Source: Bacillota bacterium (lineage in GTDB: Bacteria > Bacillota > Clostridia > Lachnospirales > Lachnospiraceae). Taken from it: 64,000 nt of DNA. The stretch lies in assembly GCA_023387655.1 (NCBI GenBank), contig JAEWHR010000072.1, positions 13,290 through 77,289 of the forward strand. Direction: 5' to 3'. The notes under the pieces were generated by a model. It had not been told where the DNA came from and made no database searches. It saw only the letters and a list, made by a program, of their open reading frames with translations. This document shows, piece by piece, positions 15,753-25,379 of this stretch. The first letter of the stretch is position 1, and each line of letters opens with the position of its first letter. The translations under genes and the position numbers were made by a program.

Positions 15753-16748
15753 TTAAGCTTTTAACAAATTTTCAATATTTAAAAGTCCCCAACCTTGTTT
15801 ACTTTGTGGTTCTCCAAGGTTTACACAACTATCTCGTATCTTAATTTTTACTTCCTTCGGTGACAGATTTGGTCTAATAGAAAGCAGAAGAGCAATTGCT
15901 CCGCTTACAATTGGAGTTGCCATACTAGTTCCACTCTTTTCAGTATAGAAATTACTATATTTCTCCCTAGCACCTTTTATAGTAGACGTAAAGCGGTTTA
16001 TATTTAACGCACGAAACATATCCGATCCATAAGACCTTGCAAGTGCACAACTCATAATATTACTTGCTGGTGCAACAATATCTGGTTTCTTAATACATTC
16101 AAAAGTTGGGCCTCTACCGGAGTAATCTTTCGCACGATTTCCCATTAAGTCTACTTCAATATTATCATCTGATGCACCTACGGTAATAATTTTTTTACTA
16201 CTCCCTGGAACTGCAACACTACCTAAATTCGGTCCACCATTCCCAGCCGCTGCTATCACTACAATTCCACTATCCCAAACATTTTCAACTGCCTGAATTA
16301 AATTTCTTCCATCCTGACTAATTTCTTTATTGCCCATGCCAAAAGATAAGTTAACAATTCGGATTCCAAGTTCCTCCTTATGCTTCACAATCCAGTCGAG
16401 TGCTATGAGTACATCTGATATATTGCCATCCCCTTTATAATTTAAGGTTTTCGCCATAATCAGATTACAATTTGGTGCCACTCCAATATATTTCCCACCA
16501 GAGGCATAACCACTACCTCCGATAATTCCAGCGACATGCGTTCCATGACCACAATCATCATACATTCCGTTTCTCTGGTGGATAAAATCTTTAAAATATA
16601 ATTTACGATTACAATTTTTTAAAAAATCCGGATGCTGACATATCCCAGTATCTACAATTGCTACCCCTACCCCAGTTCCGTATATTCTACGTTCATGAGC
16701 GTACTTTAGCCGAATGGTCCTGCTCGCTAGGTCCATTGCTGTCTCCAT
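15753..16748 (-). CDS. S8 subtilisin-like serine protease without signal peptide
   Basis: A 331-aa subtilase with all three catalytic motifs: Asp33 in VAIVDTG, His in DDCGHGTHVAGI, and Ser in KSGTSMATPIVSG, plus the oxyanion Asn region AAAGNGGPN. No signal peptide or pro-domain is visible, so it is probably intracellular or exported by another route; the short N-terminus resembles the compact core of intracellular subtilases. The ATG at 16748 has a poor ribosome site; the ATG at 16736 has GGAGA six bases upstream and may be the real start. A hairpin lies directly before the start. Confidence 0.88.
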   Translation of the reverse strand: METAMDLASRTIRLKYAHERRIYGTGVGVAIVDTGICQHPDFLKNCNRKLYFKDFIHQRNGMYDDCGHGTHVAGIIGGSGYASGGKYIGVAPNCNLIMAKTLNYKGDGNISDVLIALDWIVKHKEELGIRIVNLSFGMGNKEISQDGRNLIQAVENVWDSGIVVIAAAGNGGPNLGSVAVPGSSKKIITVGASDDNIEVDLMGNRAKDYSGRGPTFECIKKPDIVAPASNIMSCALARSYGSDMFRALNINRFTSTIKGAREKYSNFYTEKSGTSMATPIVSGAIALLLSIRPNLSPKEVKIKIRDSCVNLGEPQSKQGWGLLNIENLLKA

Positions 16749-16750
16749 GC

Positions 16751-16779
16751 TATAAGGCTTTAAAATAGACTTCCTTATA
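16751..16779 (-). promoter_or_regulatory. Hairpin in the subtilase translation initiation region
   Basis: On the minus strand TATAAGG and CCTTATA (7-bp arms, 15-base loop) pair just before the first ATG, burying the only AAGG upstream. It could modulate initiation. The rest of 16749-17123 contains only the plus-strand promoter listed separately. Confidence 0.4.
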
Positions 16780-17006
16780 ATTCATCTATCATTCTCTATT
16801 ATCTTATTCGTATTCTTTTAATCGGCTACTCCAATCGCAGTATTAATGAAGATTATAATAGATTATATAGTTATGTCCTATGATAATTTACATTACTATT
16901 TAATATTTTGTAACAAATCAATTCACCTTACACCCTTGTTTTAGAATCCAATTTATCACTTTGGTACATTTTTTTTCCTTTTCTTATACTTTCCCTGTTC
17001 AATATG

Positions 17007-17035
17007 TTGACAGGATATTATTAATTTGTTATAAT
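17007..17035 (+). promoter_or_regulatory. Consensus sigma-A promoter of the M23 peptidase gene
   Basis: TTGACA (17007-17012), exactly 17 bases, TATAAT (17030-17035). Both hexamers match consensus fully, about 88 bases before the start codon. Confidence 0.8.
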
Positions 17036-17123
17036 TCGTCTGTACGGTGTAACAATTCTGTAATATTTTTCACCGCAACTACCATCGAAGTTAATATTAG
17101 ATGGCATACTTTGGAGGATTACA

Positions 17124-18257
17124 ATGAAAAAAAGAGTCATTATGCAAGCAGCTACCTTGTTTATTGCACTGTTTTTATGGAATCAGTCGACAGCTGAAGC
17201 AAAAGCAGAAGAAATAAGTTCATCAAAGGTACGTAATGAAGAAACATTATCCGGTGGCGGAATTGGTGGTATGTCAATGGCTATTGATAATTACTATGAT
17301 GCTAGATTATCTGAAATCGGAATTTCAATAAATAATGCAACTACTACTATCTTAGTTGGAGGCGAACCACTCGCTCCTAGAGAATTGCCACCAATTCAAT
17401 TTCAAGGTGTAGCGATTGCTAATGTAAATGATTATGTTAACATACGTACTGAAGCCTCTACTGACTCAAGTCTTGCAGGCCGTCTTTACCGCGGTGCTGC
17501 TGCAACTATTTTAGGAGTAGAAGGTGAATGGACAAGAATTGTATCCGGAAAAGTAGAAGGTTACATCAAGTCTGAGTACTTAGCAACTGGTGAGAATGCT
17601 GTTAAATTAGCTCAGAAGTGTTACGTACAATATGCTCAAGCTACTTGTACCACATTAAATGTACGCAAAGAGCCTTCAGAGAACAGCCCTCGTGTTGGAC
17701 AAATTGCTATGGGCGAACAACTTGAGATATTAGAAATTCTTGATGAGTGGGTTAAAGTTGACTATAATGAAACCGATGCCTATGTTAGCAAGAGTTATGT
17801 AGATTTTGTTTATAATTTTAAATATGCAAAATCTATGGATGAGATTAAAACAGACATCAATTGTATGGTATGGCCATTACCATCTGACCATAATATCTAT
17901 ACTTATTACGGATATCGTAAAGCGCCAACTGCTGGTGCTAGCACCTATCACAAAGGTCTTGATATCGGTGGTGCTTATGGTTCTTCCATCGTATCAGTTC
18001 TTGCAGGTCGAGTTGTAGATGCTGGTTATAGTAGCAGTGCAGGTCGTTACGTTGAGATCGATCATGGTAAGGGTGTAGTTACAAGATATTTACACTGTTC
18101 TAAATTACTTGTAAACGTTGGTGACTATGTTGACCAGGGACAAACAATTGCTTTAGTTGGCTCTACTGGAATTTCCACCGGCCCTCACTTACACTTTAGT
18201 TTATTAATCAATGGTAATAACGTAAATCCATACCCATATTTAAAATCTGTCCATTAA
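17124..18257 (+). CDS. Secreted SH3-domain M23 (LytM) peptidase
   Basis: A cell-wall hydrolase of 377 aa. Residues 1-25 are a signal peptide ending near AEAKA. Two bacterial SH3 domains follow: about 98-152 (VNIRTEASTDSSLAGRLYRG) and 170-228 (LNVRKEPSENSPRVGQIAMG). The C-terminal M23 metallopeptidase (about 260-370) has the zinc ligands in YHKGLDIG and GPHLHFSL and the GSTGISTGPH loop. It should cleave peptide cross-bridges or stems in peptidoglycan. ATG follows TTGGAGGATTACA. Monocistronic, driven by a full-consensus promoter and ended by the hairpin at 18389. Confidence 0.92.
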   Translation: MKKRVIMQAATLFIALFLWNQSTAEAKAEEISSSKVRNEETLSGGGIGGMSMAIDNYYDARLSEIGISINNATTTILVGGEPLAPRELPPIQFQGVAIANVNDYVNIRTEASTDSSLAGRLYRGAAATILGVEGEWTRIVSGKVEGYIKSEYLATGENAVKLAQKCYVQYAQATCTTLNVRKEPSENSPRVGQIAMGEQLEILEILDEWVKVDYNETDAYVSKSYVDFVYNFKYAKSMDEIKTDINCMVWPLPSDHNIYTYYGYRKAPTAGASTYHKGLDIGGAYGSSIVSVLAGRVVDAGYSSSAGRYVEIDHGKGVVTRYLHCSKLLVNVGDYVDQGQTIALVGSTGISTGPHLHFSLLINGNNVNPYPYLKSVH

Positions 18258-18275
18258 TAAAAGATTTAAATTCGT

Positions 18276-18388
18276 CATAGAATTTATTATAAATAATAGC
18301 AAATCTTCGTGATATTACTTCAAGAATTTATTATTAAATAAAAATAACAAATCTTCCTGATATCACTTCAAGAATTATATCATTAAAA
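18276..18388. repeat. 48-bp direct repeat after the M23 gene
   Basis: CAAATCTTCSTGATATYACTTCAAGAAT occurs at 18300 and 18348 (48-bp period), with a further partial copy of the AGAATTTATTATAAATAA segment before the first. It is non-coding. Confidence 0.65.
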
Positions 18389-18416
18389 AAAGGTGCTTAG
18401 TATTGCTAGGCACCTT
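18389..18416. terminator. Bidirectional terminator between M23 and ABC transporter genes
   Basis: AAAGGTGCTTAG and CTAGGCACCTTT form a 12-bp stem (one G-U) with a 4-5 base loop; A-run on one side and TTTCTTT on the other serve both convergent genes. Confidence 0.75.
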
Positions 18417-18505
18417 TCTTTATTGGCTCTGTGTACAAAGTTTTATGTCTTTCCTTTCATATAGGAATCAATTCTCGAAACTCTTTTGATACCCAATTTA
18501 AATAT

Positions 18506-20287
18506 CTAACTAGAATAATTTACAGCTTGTGAGCGGAATAGTTTGTAATATAAACTATCTTGTTTTTCCATTAATTTCTGATGACTATCATAATCTGATA
18601 TCTCACCACCATCAATGACTAAAATTTTATCACAGAATACACTGCTTGACATTCGATGTGAGATATAAAGTGCTGTCTTATCACCAACAAGTTGGTTGAA
18701 ATTCTCATAGATTTCAGCCTCAGCAAGTGGATCTAGCGCACTTGTAGGTTCATCAAGAATAATAAGGGATGCATCCTTATAAAGAGCCCTGGCAATTGCA
18801 ACCTTTTGACTTTCTCCGCCAGACATTTCGATTCCCTCTTCATCATATGCCTTACCAAAAAGAGATTTTATGCCGTTCGGTAATGATTCAACTTTTTCTT
18901 TTAATCCAACCTTTTCTAATAGCTTTGTTGCCTCTTTTGTATCCTTGCCTGGTTCTTTACACGTAATATTTTCTTCCATAGAAAAAGCAAACAAACGATA
19001 ATCTTGAAATACAGCAGCCATACTCTTCATAAAACCCTTATGTTCATATTCAAAGATATCATTACCATTGATATAGATTTTTCCTTCTGTTGGACGGTAT
19101 AATCTACAAAGCAACTTAATCAAGGTTGTTTTTCCAGCTCCATTTAATCCAACGATAGATATTTTCTCGCCTTTTTGGATTTCAAAACTGATATCCTTTA
19201 ATACCTGTTTATCACTACCAGGGTATTTAAATGTAACATGTTCAAACCGAATAGATTCCACAGTACCATGAAACGGTAAGTCTCCTCCGACTTTATCCTC
19301 CTCAGGTAATTCCATAAATTCCATAAATGGTTGTAAGTACCCTAAGTATTGATTTACCGTCATTACTTCCTTCCCTAGTGCCATAACCGAGGAAGTGAAT
19401 TTTATAGCTGCAGATACATACATAGTAAAGGAACCTATTCCAATTTTTTCTCCAAACCAATTTGTGATTACTCGAATACCGACATAACCGTATGCTATTG
19501 TTGCTTGTAAGTCATTAATAATACTAAGAAAACCCTGATATTTTCCTTGAGATGTATAGTACTTCGTAAACCACAGGTTTATTTCATCATTATATTGTCT
19601 GACACGCCTGGTTAACATTGGGCTCATTCCATAGAGCCTAATATCCTTTTGCAATTTATCATTGTATGCTAAACCAACATAATATCCATATTTACGATTA
19701 ACAGGAATAATCTCGTTAAAAAACTTTTTCTGATATTTCATAAATTTCATTTGTGCCACAAAAGTAGTAATAATTGTAACAAGTAATATAAGAACTAATA
19801 CTATGCTCAAAGAAAACATAACAGTTAAAAGCCCAATTAATGTTACTACACTATTAAATAAAGTACTAACACAAAGAATGAGATTTTCCATCGCCGATTG
19901 ATTAATTGATGCAAATACTGCTCTTTCCTTTAAGTCTAAATAATAAGGATTTTCTAAGTAAGAGTATTCTACTTTCATAATCTTTTCAGACATTAGGTGA
20001 TTCATCTGTTCTCTCATGTAGATTCCTTTGTCATCCATCACCCGCTTCATAGTCATAGTTAACCATGCAAAGAATAAATTCGATAGTACAATAATCCCAC
20101 CAAAAAATAATAAGCGTTCCATTTGTCTTTCACCAAGCAATTCATCTATTAAGAATTTTGGTAAAACTACATTTACTAACACCTGTCCACTCGTAGCTAA
20201 TGTACTAAAGAACAGTAATACAATATACATAGGTGAAATCTTCCACGATAGTTTAAAAAACATTTTAAAGCACTTCATCGAGTTCAT
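18506..20287 (-). CDS. ABC exporter half-transporter (permease-ATPase), second subunit
   Basis: A 593-aa fused membrane-ATPase protein. About residues 1-310 hold six membrane helices; the ATPase follows with Walker A GLNGAGKTT, signature MSGGESQKVAIARAL and Walker B LIILDEPTSALD, then the switch His in LYISHRMSS. The start at 20287 overlaps the previous transporter gene by 23 bases; an ATG nine bases further in (20278) is an alternative. With its neighbour it should form a heterodimeric exporter of a peptide, drug or lipid. Substrate is unknown. Confidence 0.9.
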   Translation of the reverse strand: MNSMKCFKMFFKLSWKISPMYIVLLFFSTLATSGQVLVNVVLPKFLIDELLGERQMERLLFFGGIIVLSNLFFAWLTMTMKRVMDDKGIYMREQMNHLMSEKIMKVEYSYLENPYYLDLKERAVFASINQSAMENLILCVSTLFNSVVTLIGLLTVMFSLSIVLVLILLVTIITTFVAQMKFMKYQKKFFNEIIPVNRKYGYYVGLAYNDKLQKDIRLYGMSPMLTRRVRQYNDEINLWFTKYYTSQGKYQGFLSIINDLQATIAYGYVGIRVITNWFGEKIGIGSFTMYVSAAIKFTSSVMALGKEVMTVNQYLGYLQPFMEFMELPEEDKVGGDLPFHGTVESIRFEHVTFKYPGSDKQVLKDISFEIQKGEKISIVGLNGAGKTTLIKLLCRLYRPTEGKIYINGNDIFEYEHKGFMKSMAAVFQDYRLFAFSMEENITCKEPGKDTKEATKLLEKVGLKEKVESLPNGIKSLFGKAYDEEGIEMSGGESQKVAIARALYKDASLIILDEPTSALDPLAEAEIYENFNQLVGDKTALYISHRMSSSVFCDKILVIDGGEISDYDSHQKLMEKQDSLYYKLFRSQAVNYSS

Positions 20288-22115
20288 CTATCCTAGTCGA
20301 GAAGTCTTCGTCTCGACTTTCCCTCCCTTCTGTATAGTACTTTCCTTGCACTGAAAACATATGGCTATATATACCACCTAATCTTATTAACTCTTCGTGA
20401 TTGCCATATTCCTTTAGCCCATCTTTATCAAAAAGTGCGATTTTATCACAGAATTTTGTACTAGCAAGGCGATGTGAAATATAGACCGCTGTCTTTCCCT
20501 TCACTAATTCACTAAAGTTCTCATAGATTTCAGCTTCCGCAAGAGCATCAAGGGCTGCCGTCGGTTCATCCATTATTACCATTGGGCTATCCTTATACAA
20601 TGCTCTAGCGATAGCAAGTTTTTGACTCTGTCCTCCTGAAAACTCGGTTCCATCTACTTCGATAATCTTTAACATCATCTGCTCCCTACCTTTTGGTAGT
20701 TCGCTTATCTTCTCCATTAAGCCTACTCGATCAAGTGCCCCTACAACACGAGTATCATCAATTTCTTCGGAGGTACAAGCTACATTTTCATTAATTGTAA
20801 ATGCAAGTATATTTATATCCTGAAAAACTACAGCAAACATATCATATAATTCTTTTTTATTAAATTGTTTGATTGGTATTTGATTAATACGTATTTCACC
20901 CTCAGTTACATCAAACAAGCCAATCATTAGTTTTACTATGGTGCTTTTTCCCGCTCCATTAACACCTACAATAGCAAGTCGTTCCCCTTTATTAATCTTA
21001 AAGTTAAGATTTTTTATTATGTATTGATCTGTATTTGGATACTTAAAACTAACATTATCAAACTCGATTTCTAATGTACCATCTTTAATAGCCTCGTTTT
21101 CTCCACCTTTTTCACCTAAATCACGATCTAAAAAGTTATAAAAATCATAGATATAATGTGTTTCATTGATTACGAAACTAATCTGTTCTGAAAAATTCTT
21201 TAGCATCGAAGATAGACTTATTACAGCTGCTAAGTACATAGAGAAATCGGCAATAGACATTCCATTTACTACTTTTTGAATTAATATGCCATAGGTCAGT
21301 ACATCACTAAGTAATAAAGTAAATAAGCCTATCATACCAAGGATATATTCTTTATTTAAAATCTGCTTTTTTACAGCAAGATATCCGTTAATTTCCTTGT
21401 TATAATTTGATAGGATTCTACCAGATAGACCATAAAGACGAATATCTTTGCCATAGGAAAAATCATGAGTTGTTTCATAGTAATAACGTTTTTTTCGATC
21501 TGCCTTTGCTAACTGTTCTTTACGTTTGTACTCAAAATTATGCACTTTCCTACTAATGTAGATCGTAACCAAAAGATTCACTATTAAACCAAGTAAAATG
21601 AGAGGGTTTATCCTACCAATGAGTACGATAAGGATAAGAATTGATATAGTAACAGCGGGAATATCAAATAGCTTGTGATATACTCCTTCTACGCCGTTAC
21701 TATTTGAGCTTGTTGCTACTATCGCTCGTTCATTTTTATCAAAGAATGTAGAGTCCTCCATATATTGATAATCCGCACTAACTATCTTATCAAAAATCTC
21801 ACCGACATAATCAATACGAAGCCTTGTAATTCTCGGATAGGCACAGTTTGCTGTATAACTCTTAATAAACACAAATATCGAAGCAAGAATAAAATATCCG
21901 CCAATAATTTTGGCTACTGTTGATATATTCGCTAGTTCTCCTAACACTAGCTCCCCTATTAATAATTTTGGCAATACTATTCCAAAAAACGGATATATTG
22001 CAGCTGCTATCGTGTATACAGAAAACCATATAAAAAGTGCCTTGTTCTGCTGTTTCACGTTTGCAAGCATCTTTCCAATTGTTTTAAAAATTGGATACTT
22101 TAACTCTGAATCCAT
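20265..22115 (-). CDS. ABC exporter half-transporter (permease-ATPase), first subunit
   Basis: A 616-aa fused membrane-ATPase protein, partner of the next gene. Six helices lie in the first 320 residues; the ATPase has Walker A GVNGAGKST, signature FSGGQSQKLAIARAL, Walker B MVIMDEPTAALD and the switch His in VYISHRLAS. Both this and its partner have the catalytic glutamate after Walker B, so neither half is obviously degenerate. ATG follows GGGGAGGATCGA, 12 bases after the regulator stop. The three-gene order with an ArsR-like regulator suggests an inducible efflux system. Confidence 0.9.
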   Translation of the reverse strand: MDSELKYPIFKTIGKMLANVKQQNKALFIWFSVYTIAAAIYPFFGIVLPKLLIGELVLGELANISTVAKIIGGYFILASIFVFIKSYTANCAYPRITRLRIDYVGEIFDKIVSADYQYMEDSTFFDKNERAIVATSSNSNGVEGVYHKLFDIPAVTISILILIVLIGRINPLILLGLIVNLLVTIYISRKVHNFEYKRKEQLAKADRKKRYYYETTHDFSYGKDIRLYGLSGRILSNYNKEINGYLAVKKQILNKEYILGMIGLFTLLLSDVLTYGILIQKVVNGMSIADFSMYLAAVISLSSMLKNFSEQISFVINETHYIYDFYNFLDRDLGEKGGENEAIKDGTLEIEFDNVSFKYPNTDQYIIKNLNFKINKGERLAIVGVNGAGKSTIVKLMIGLFDVTEGEIRINQIPIKQFNKKELYDMFAVVFQDINILAFTINENVACTSEEIDDTRVVGALDRVGLMEKISELPKGREQMMLKIIEVDGTEFSGGQSQKLAIARALYKDSPMVIMDEPTAALDALAEAEIYENFSELVKGKTAVYISHRLASTKFCDKIALFDKDGLKEYGNHEELIRLGGIYSHMFSVQGKYYTEGRESRDEDFSTRIDELDEVL

Positions 22116-22127
22116 TCGATCCTCCCC

Positions 22128-23198
22128 TTAATAATATTTATTTGCAAGATTTAAGATAGATTTACTTAAACCCTCCAATTTCCCTTGATTCAACTCATAA
22201 TATACTTTCTTTGACTTAGACGCATCCACTGTCAATAATACATAACCAGCAGATAACAGTATATTAATATGGTGAGACACAGTTGCAGGAGTTAGCTTTA
22301 GATTTTCCGCCATTTCCTGAATGTACATGCGTTTCATCGATAACATATGGAGTATCTTTAATCTAGTTGTATCACTGATTGCTTTTAAATCTGCTTCAAG
22401 TTGCGCATCATTAAATCTATTTTCATTACTCCTCTTTATAAGTTCTACAAGGTAGATTCCTACGTGGAGATAATAGATGCCATTAAAAGATTCCATACCA
22501 AGTGCATTATACTGACTAATGCTAGGAATTAAGACAATTTTTTTCCCATGCTCGATATGAAGGCGAATCGATTCTTTTAGTATTTCATCTAAATAATCCG
22601 GCTCCCTCATTCGGATTATTTCTTCTTCTACAATGGACTGAACAAGAGAATATGGCTTCTTTACTATTTCATTCGTAAGCTCTCTCAATTTCACCAATTG
22701 ATTGCTAATCTCCTTACGCTCCATATAGATACTTATTACTCTCATCTTGTAAGCATCCTCAAGATTTTGAGTGTCCAGGAAATTAATTAATTCAGTTACA
22801 TCTTTTATATATAACTTTTCTTCTGATATTGTTTCTGAATATTCGTCTTTATTTAACATTTCAAAAAAAGCTAAATCTTCCTTAGTAAAATCCACTGTTT
22901 CCTGCTCTATCCTTAATAAATTACGATGAAACATCCATAACAGTGAACCTTCTTGTTGCTCTTTTTCTGTTAATTTTAATAAGCTTTTTATCTTTGGAAA
23001 CTCTTCTAAAATTACACTAAATTGAATCTTTAGTTGTCTACAAAAATCCTGTATTGGTTGGATATATGCTTGCATCTCTTCTGACGTCATACCAAATTTC
23101 TCATAATTATGAATAATCTCAAATTGATTCTCTTTTGCAGTATAGCAATTTATTGCTTCTCCAAGAAAGTCTGGTGTGGATATTAAGTCAATCATCAT
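22128..23198 (-). CDS. ArsR-type winged-helix regulator with long N-terminal domain
   Basis: A 356-aa regulator. The C-terminal 90 residues form an ArsR-like winged helix (LKAISDTTRLKILHMLSMKRMYIQEMAENL, recognition helix LTPATVSHHINILLSAGYV). The N-terminal ~260 residues are much longer than in classical ArsR proteins, have no metal-binding Cys pair, and resemble the DUF5937-type sensor region of Gram-positive relatives. It is first in an operon with the ABC exporter and probably controls it. The ATG (MMIDLI) follows AGGAGGAG. An inverted repeat beside its promoter is a likely autoregulatory operator. Ligand unknown. Confidence 0.82.
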   Translation of the reverse strand: MMIDLISTPDFLGEAINCYTAKENQFEIIHNYEKFGMTSEEMQAYIQPIQDFCRQLKIQFSVILEEFPKIKSLLKLTEKEQQEGSLLWMFHRNLLRIEQETVDFTKEDLAFFEMLNKDEYSETISEEKLYIKDVTELINFLDTQNLEDAYKMRVISIYMERKEISNQLVKLRELTNEIVKKPYSLVQSIVEEEIIRMREPDYLDEILKESIRLHIEHGKKIVLIPSISQYNALGMESFNGIYYLHVGIYLVELIKRSNENRFNDAQLEADLKAISDTTRLKILHMLSMKRMYIQEMAENLKLTPATVSHHINILLSAGYVLLTVDASKSKKVYYELNQGKLEGLSKSILNLANKYY

Positions 23199-23327
23199 TT
23201 GCCGTTATTCTCCTCCTAAACCTTAATTAACAATCTAAACCATAGATTTGCATTAATATTTCTTTTATACCATATAATGGTATTTACTTTCAAGCAAAAC
23301 TAACAATTTTATCCTATTATATTAAAT

Positions 23328-23356
23328 ATAATACAATTATGATTTACGTTTGTCAA
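23328..23356 (-). promoter_or_regulatory. Predicted sigma-A promoter of the regulator/ABC exporter operon
   Basis: On the minus strand TTGACA (23351-23356), 17 bases, TATTAT (23328-23333). The transcript leader would be about 125 bases long. Confidence 0.7.
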
Positions 23357-23384
23357 TTATATTAGATATTCATCTAACATAATT
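23355..23384. promoter_or_regulatory. 13-4-13 inverted repeat, operator candidate
   Basis: AATTATATTAGAT, four bases, ATCTAACATAATT: one mismatch in 13-bp arms. It abuts and just overlaps the -35 box of the promoter at 23328-23356, a position suited to the adjacent winged-helix regulator. Confidence 0.6.
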
Positions 23385-23537
23385 ATATGATATGGTTTCA
23401 ATCAATACTCTCTGGATTAGTGTAGCTGGTATGCAAACCGATAATCAATAATTAGCATCTAAGCATTGTATAATCTTAATGAAAATACTTACCATTACGA
23501 TCCATAGGTCTAGCTGATATTTTTAATCTAGACCTAC

Positions 23538-23576
23538 AAAAATGAGAGTGAAAATCTCCTACAGTTTTCACTCTCA
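23538..23576 (-). terminator. Terminator of the polysaccharide deacetylase gene
   Basis: TGAGAGTGAAAA and TTTTCACTCTCA form a perfect 12-bp stem; on the minus strand it is followed by TTTTTG, 32 bases after the deacetylase stop. Confidence 0.8.
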
Positions 23577-23607
23577 CACTATCTATTTTTTTAATTTCAA
23601 TTGGTAA

Positions 23608-25005
23608 TTATCTACTATATTTAGATGAAAAATATTCTTTCCCTGCTTTCAGACCGTTCCCTCGGTATTTAAACATTTCAGAGATAGTTACCAGCTGGTA
23701 CCCTTGCTTCGTTAATTTTTGTATAATTTTTTCAGCTGCTTTTGCAGTCGTTGGATAAACATCATGCATTAATATAATCGCTCCATCTTTAGCACCTTTC
23801 ATTGCTTCTTTTACAATCTTATCAACATTTTTGGATTTCCAATCTTCTGTATCTACCGACCATCTTATCATCGGATAATGTATCGTTGCTCGTACAGTTT
23901 GATTGACAGCACCATAAGTGGGTCTCACTAGTTTTGGCGTAAAACCTGTACTCCGAAAAACAGCATCCTGTGTTTTAGCTATTTCACGCTTAATCTTTTC
24001 AACCGTAGATGTTGTTAGTAAAGGGTGAGAATAAGAATGATTTCCTATTTCATTTCCTTCATCTATCATACGATTTAATATTTTACTATGGCTTCCTACT
24101 CGTTGACCTAATACAAAAAAGGTTGCTTTTCCTCCGTATTTCTTAAGAGCGTCTAAGATTCTCGCAGTATATATATCATGAGGACCATCATCAAAGGTTA
24201 GCGCTATCATCGGTTTCTCTGGATCTATTTTACGTGCTAACAATAGCTTTCCTTGTTCATCTAAACATAAAATATCTGTTATTGTAGTAATTGAAAAAGA
24301 TGTAGTAGGTGATAATGATAATCCGCTCAGTAAGTCGAATTTTTTAAAATACAAAGTTATGTTGTCTTTGGTTAATGTAAATTGCAATCCATCTTGAACT
24401 GCCTCCATAACTAAGCTTTGTATCATGTCTTCATCCAAATATTTACCATAGACTTCTTTTGTTTTTAATTGATTAATCACTTGATCATAAAAATTCTTCT
24501 GTGAACCAACTTCTATTATATCCTCTAACTCTAAACGTCTGCCTTCCTCCACCTGAAAACATAAGGTTTGAACATAATCTCGTTTCTTCTCTTCCCATGG
24601 CATACCTTCTAAAACATGAAATTTAATACTATAAATGTTCGGATAGGATTCATAGGTCTCATATTGAATTGTTAGTCTTGGATCATAGTCAAATGACGTC
24701 TCACCTTGTTCTTGCTTTAACTTAACTTCATTCTTAAAATCTGTCACAATAGAATTTACATACTCTTTAATTTTTTGATCCACTACTTCTTGTCCCATTA
24801 TAGGGTAATAAACAGATATCTTGGTAACACCATTATATTCCTTGATCACTTGAGTGTTTCCTATCTCCTGATTTATAGAATCTGGTGAAGTAACCTCACC
24901 ATAATTATTAACATTTTCTTTTGAACAAGAACTCAATCCAACTGACAGAAAAAAAAGAAGTAACAAATGAAAATACTTCATTGTCATATAATTTTGTTTC
25001 TTCAT
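23608..25005 (-). CDS. Polysaccharide deacetylase lipoprotein (PdaC-like, DUF3298 plus NodB)
   Basis: A 465-aa surface lipoprotein. Residues 1-30 are a lipoprotein signal with Cys in SVGLSSC. About 45-235 resembles the DUF4163/DUF3298 region found in PdaC-type proteins, and about 255-450 is a NodB deacetylase: ALTFDDGPHD (catalytic Asp and metal Asp), GNHSYSHPLL (metal His pair), RPTYGAVN, WSVDTEDW and ILMHDVY. It should de-N-acetylate peptidoglycan or another envelope glycan. The ATG at 25005 has AAGGAAG five bases upstream; a GTG two codons earlier is less likely. Confidence 0.9.
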   Translation of the reverse strand: MKKQNYMTMKYFHLLLLFFLSVGLSSCSKENVNNYGEVTSPDSINQEIGNTQVIKEYNGVTKISVYYPIMGQEVVDQKIKEYVNSIVTDFKNEVKLKQEQGETSFDYDPRLTIQYETYESYPNIYSIKFHVLEGMPWEEKKRDYVQTLCFQVEEGRRLELEDIIEVGSQKNFYDQVINQLKTKEVYGKYLDEDMIQSLVMEAVQDGLQFTLTKDNITLYFKKFDLLSGLSLSPTTSFSITTITDILCLDEQGKLLLARKIDPEKPMIALTFDDGPHDIYTARILDALKKYGGKATFFVLGQRVGSHSKILNRMIDEGNEIGNHSYSHPLLTTSTVEKIKREIAKTQDAVFRSTGFTPKLVRPTYGAVNQTVRATIHYPMIRWSVDTEDWKSKNVDKIVKEAMKGAKDGAIILMHDVYPTTAKAAEKIIQKLTKQGYQLVTISEMFKYRGNGLKAGKEYFSSKYSR

Positions 25006-25140
25006 ATCCACTTCCTTTCCTTTTTAGTGACCTAGTTGTTATGTTAATATTATGGCAACATATTTAGTCTAAGTGATTATATTGATTGTTATTATTTGTG
25101 ATTTCTAGCTTTTCTCTTTTATGAACTACGAAGCTTTTCT

Positions 25141-25233
25141 AATTAAGTTGGTACTACTGTTTGAATGCACTATTTATTCCAAATTAAGTTAGTACTATTT
25201 TTACATGTACTTTATAATTAAGTTAATACTATT
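25141..25233. repeat. Three direct repeats of AATTAAGTTRGTACTAYT
   Basis: Near-identical 18-bp copies begin at 25141, 25182 and 25216 upstream of the deacetylase gene. Spacing is irregular (41 and 34 bases). They may be regulator sites or simple decay of a duplication. Confidence 0.55.
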
Positions 25234-25304
25234 ATTTGCAAGTTTATAAAAATTATTGTGAAAGAATATATTTCCTTAGAATTATCTACCGAAGTAAATC
25301 AATT

Positions 25305-25350
25305 AAAAAAACACTTGAAATACGAAAAAATAATCGTATTTCAAGTGTTT
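25305..25350. terminator. Strong hairpin terminator after the NusG-domain-II gene
   Basis: A perfect 17-bp inverted repeat (25309-25325 with 25334-25350), flanked by A-run and T-run; 29 bases after the stop of the minus-strand gene. Confidence 0.85.
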
Positions 25351-25379
25351 TTCATGCAAAATAAATATTTAGTTTTCCC

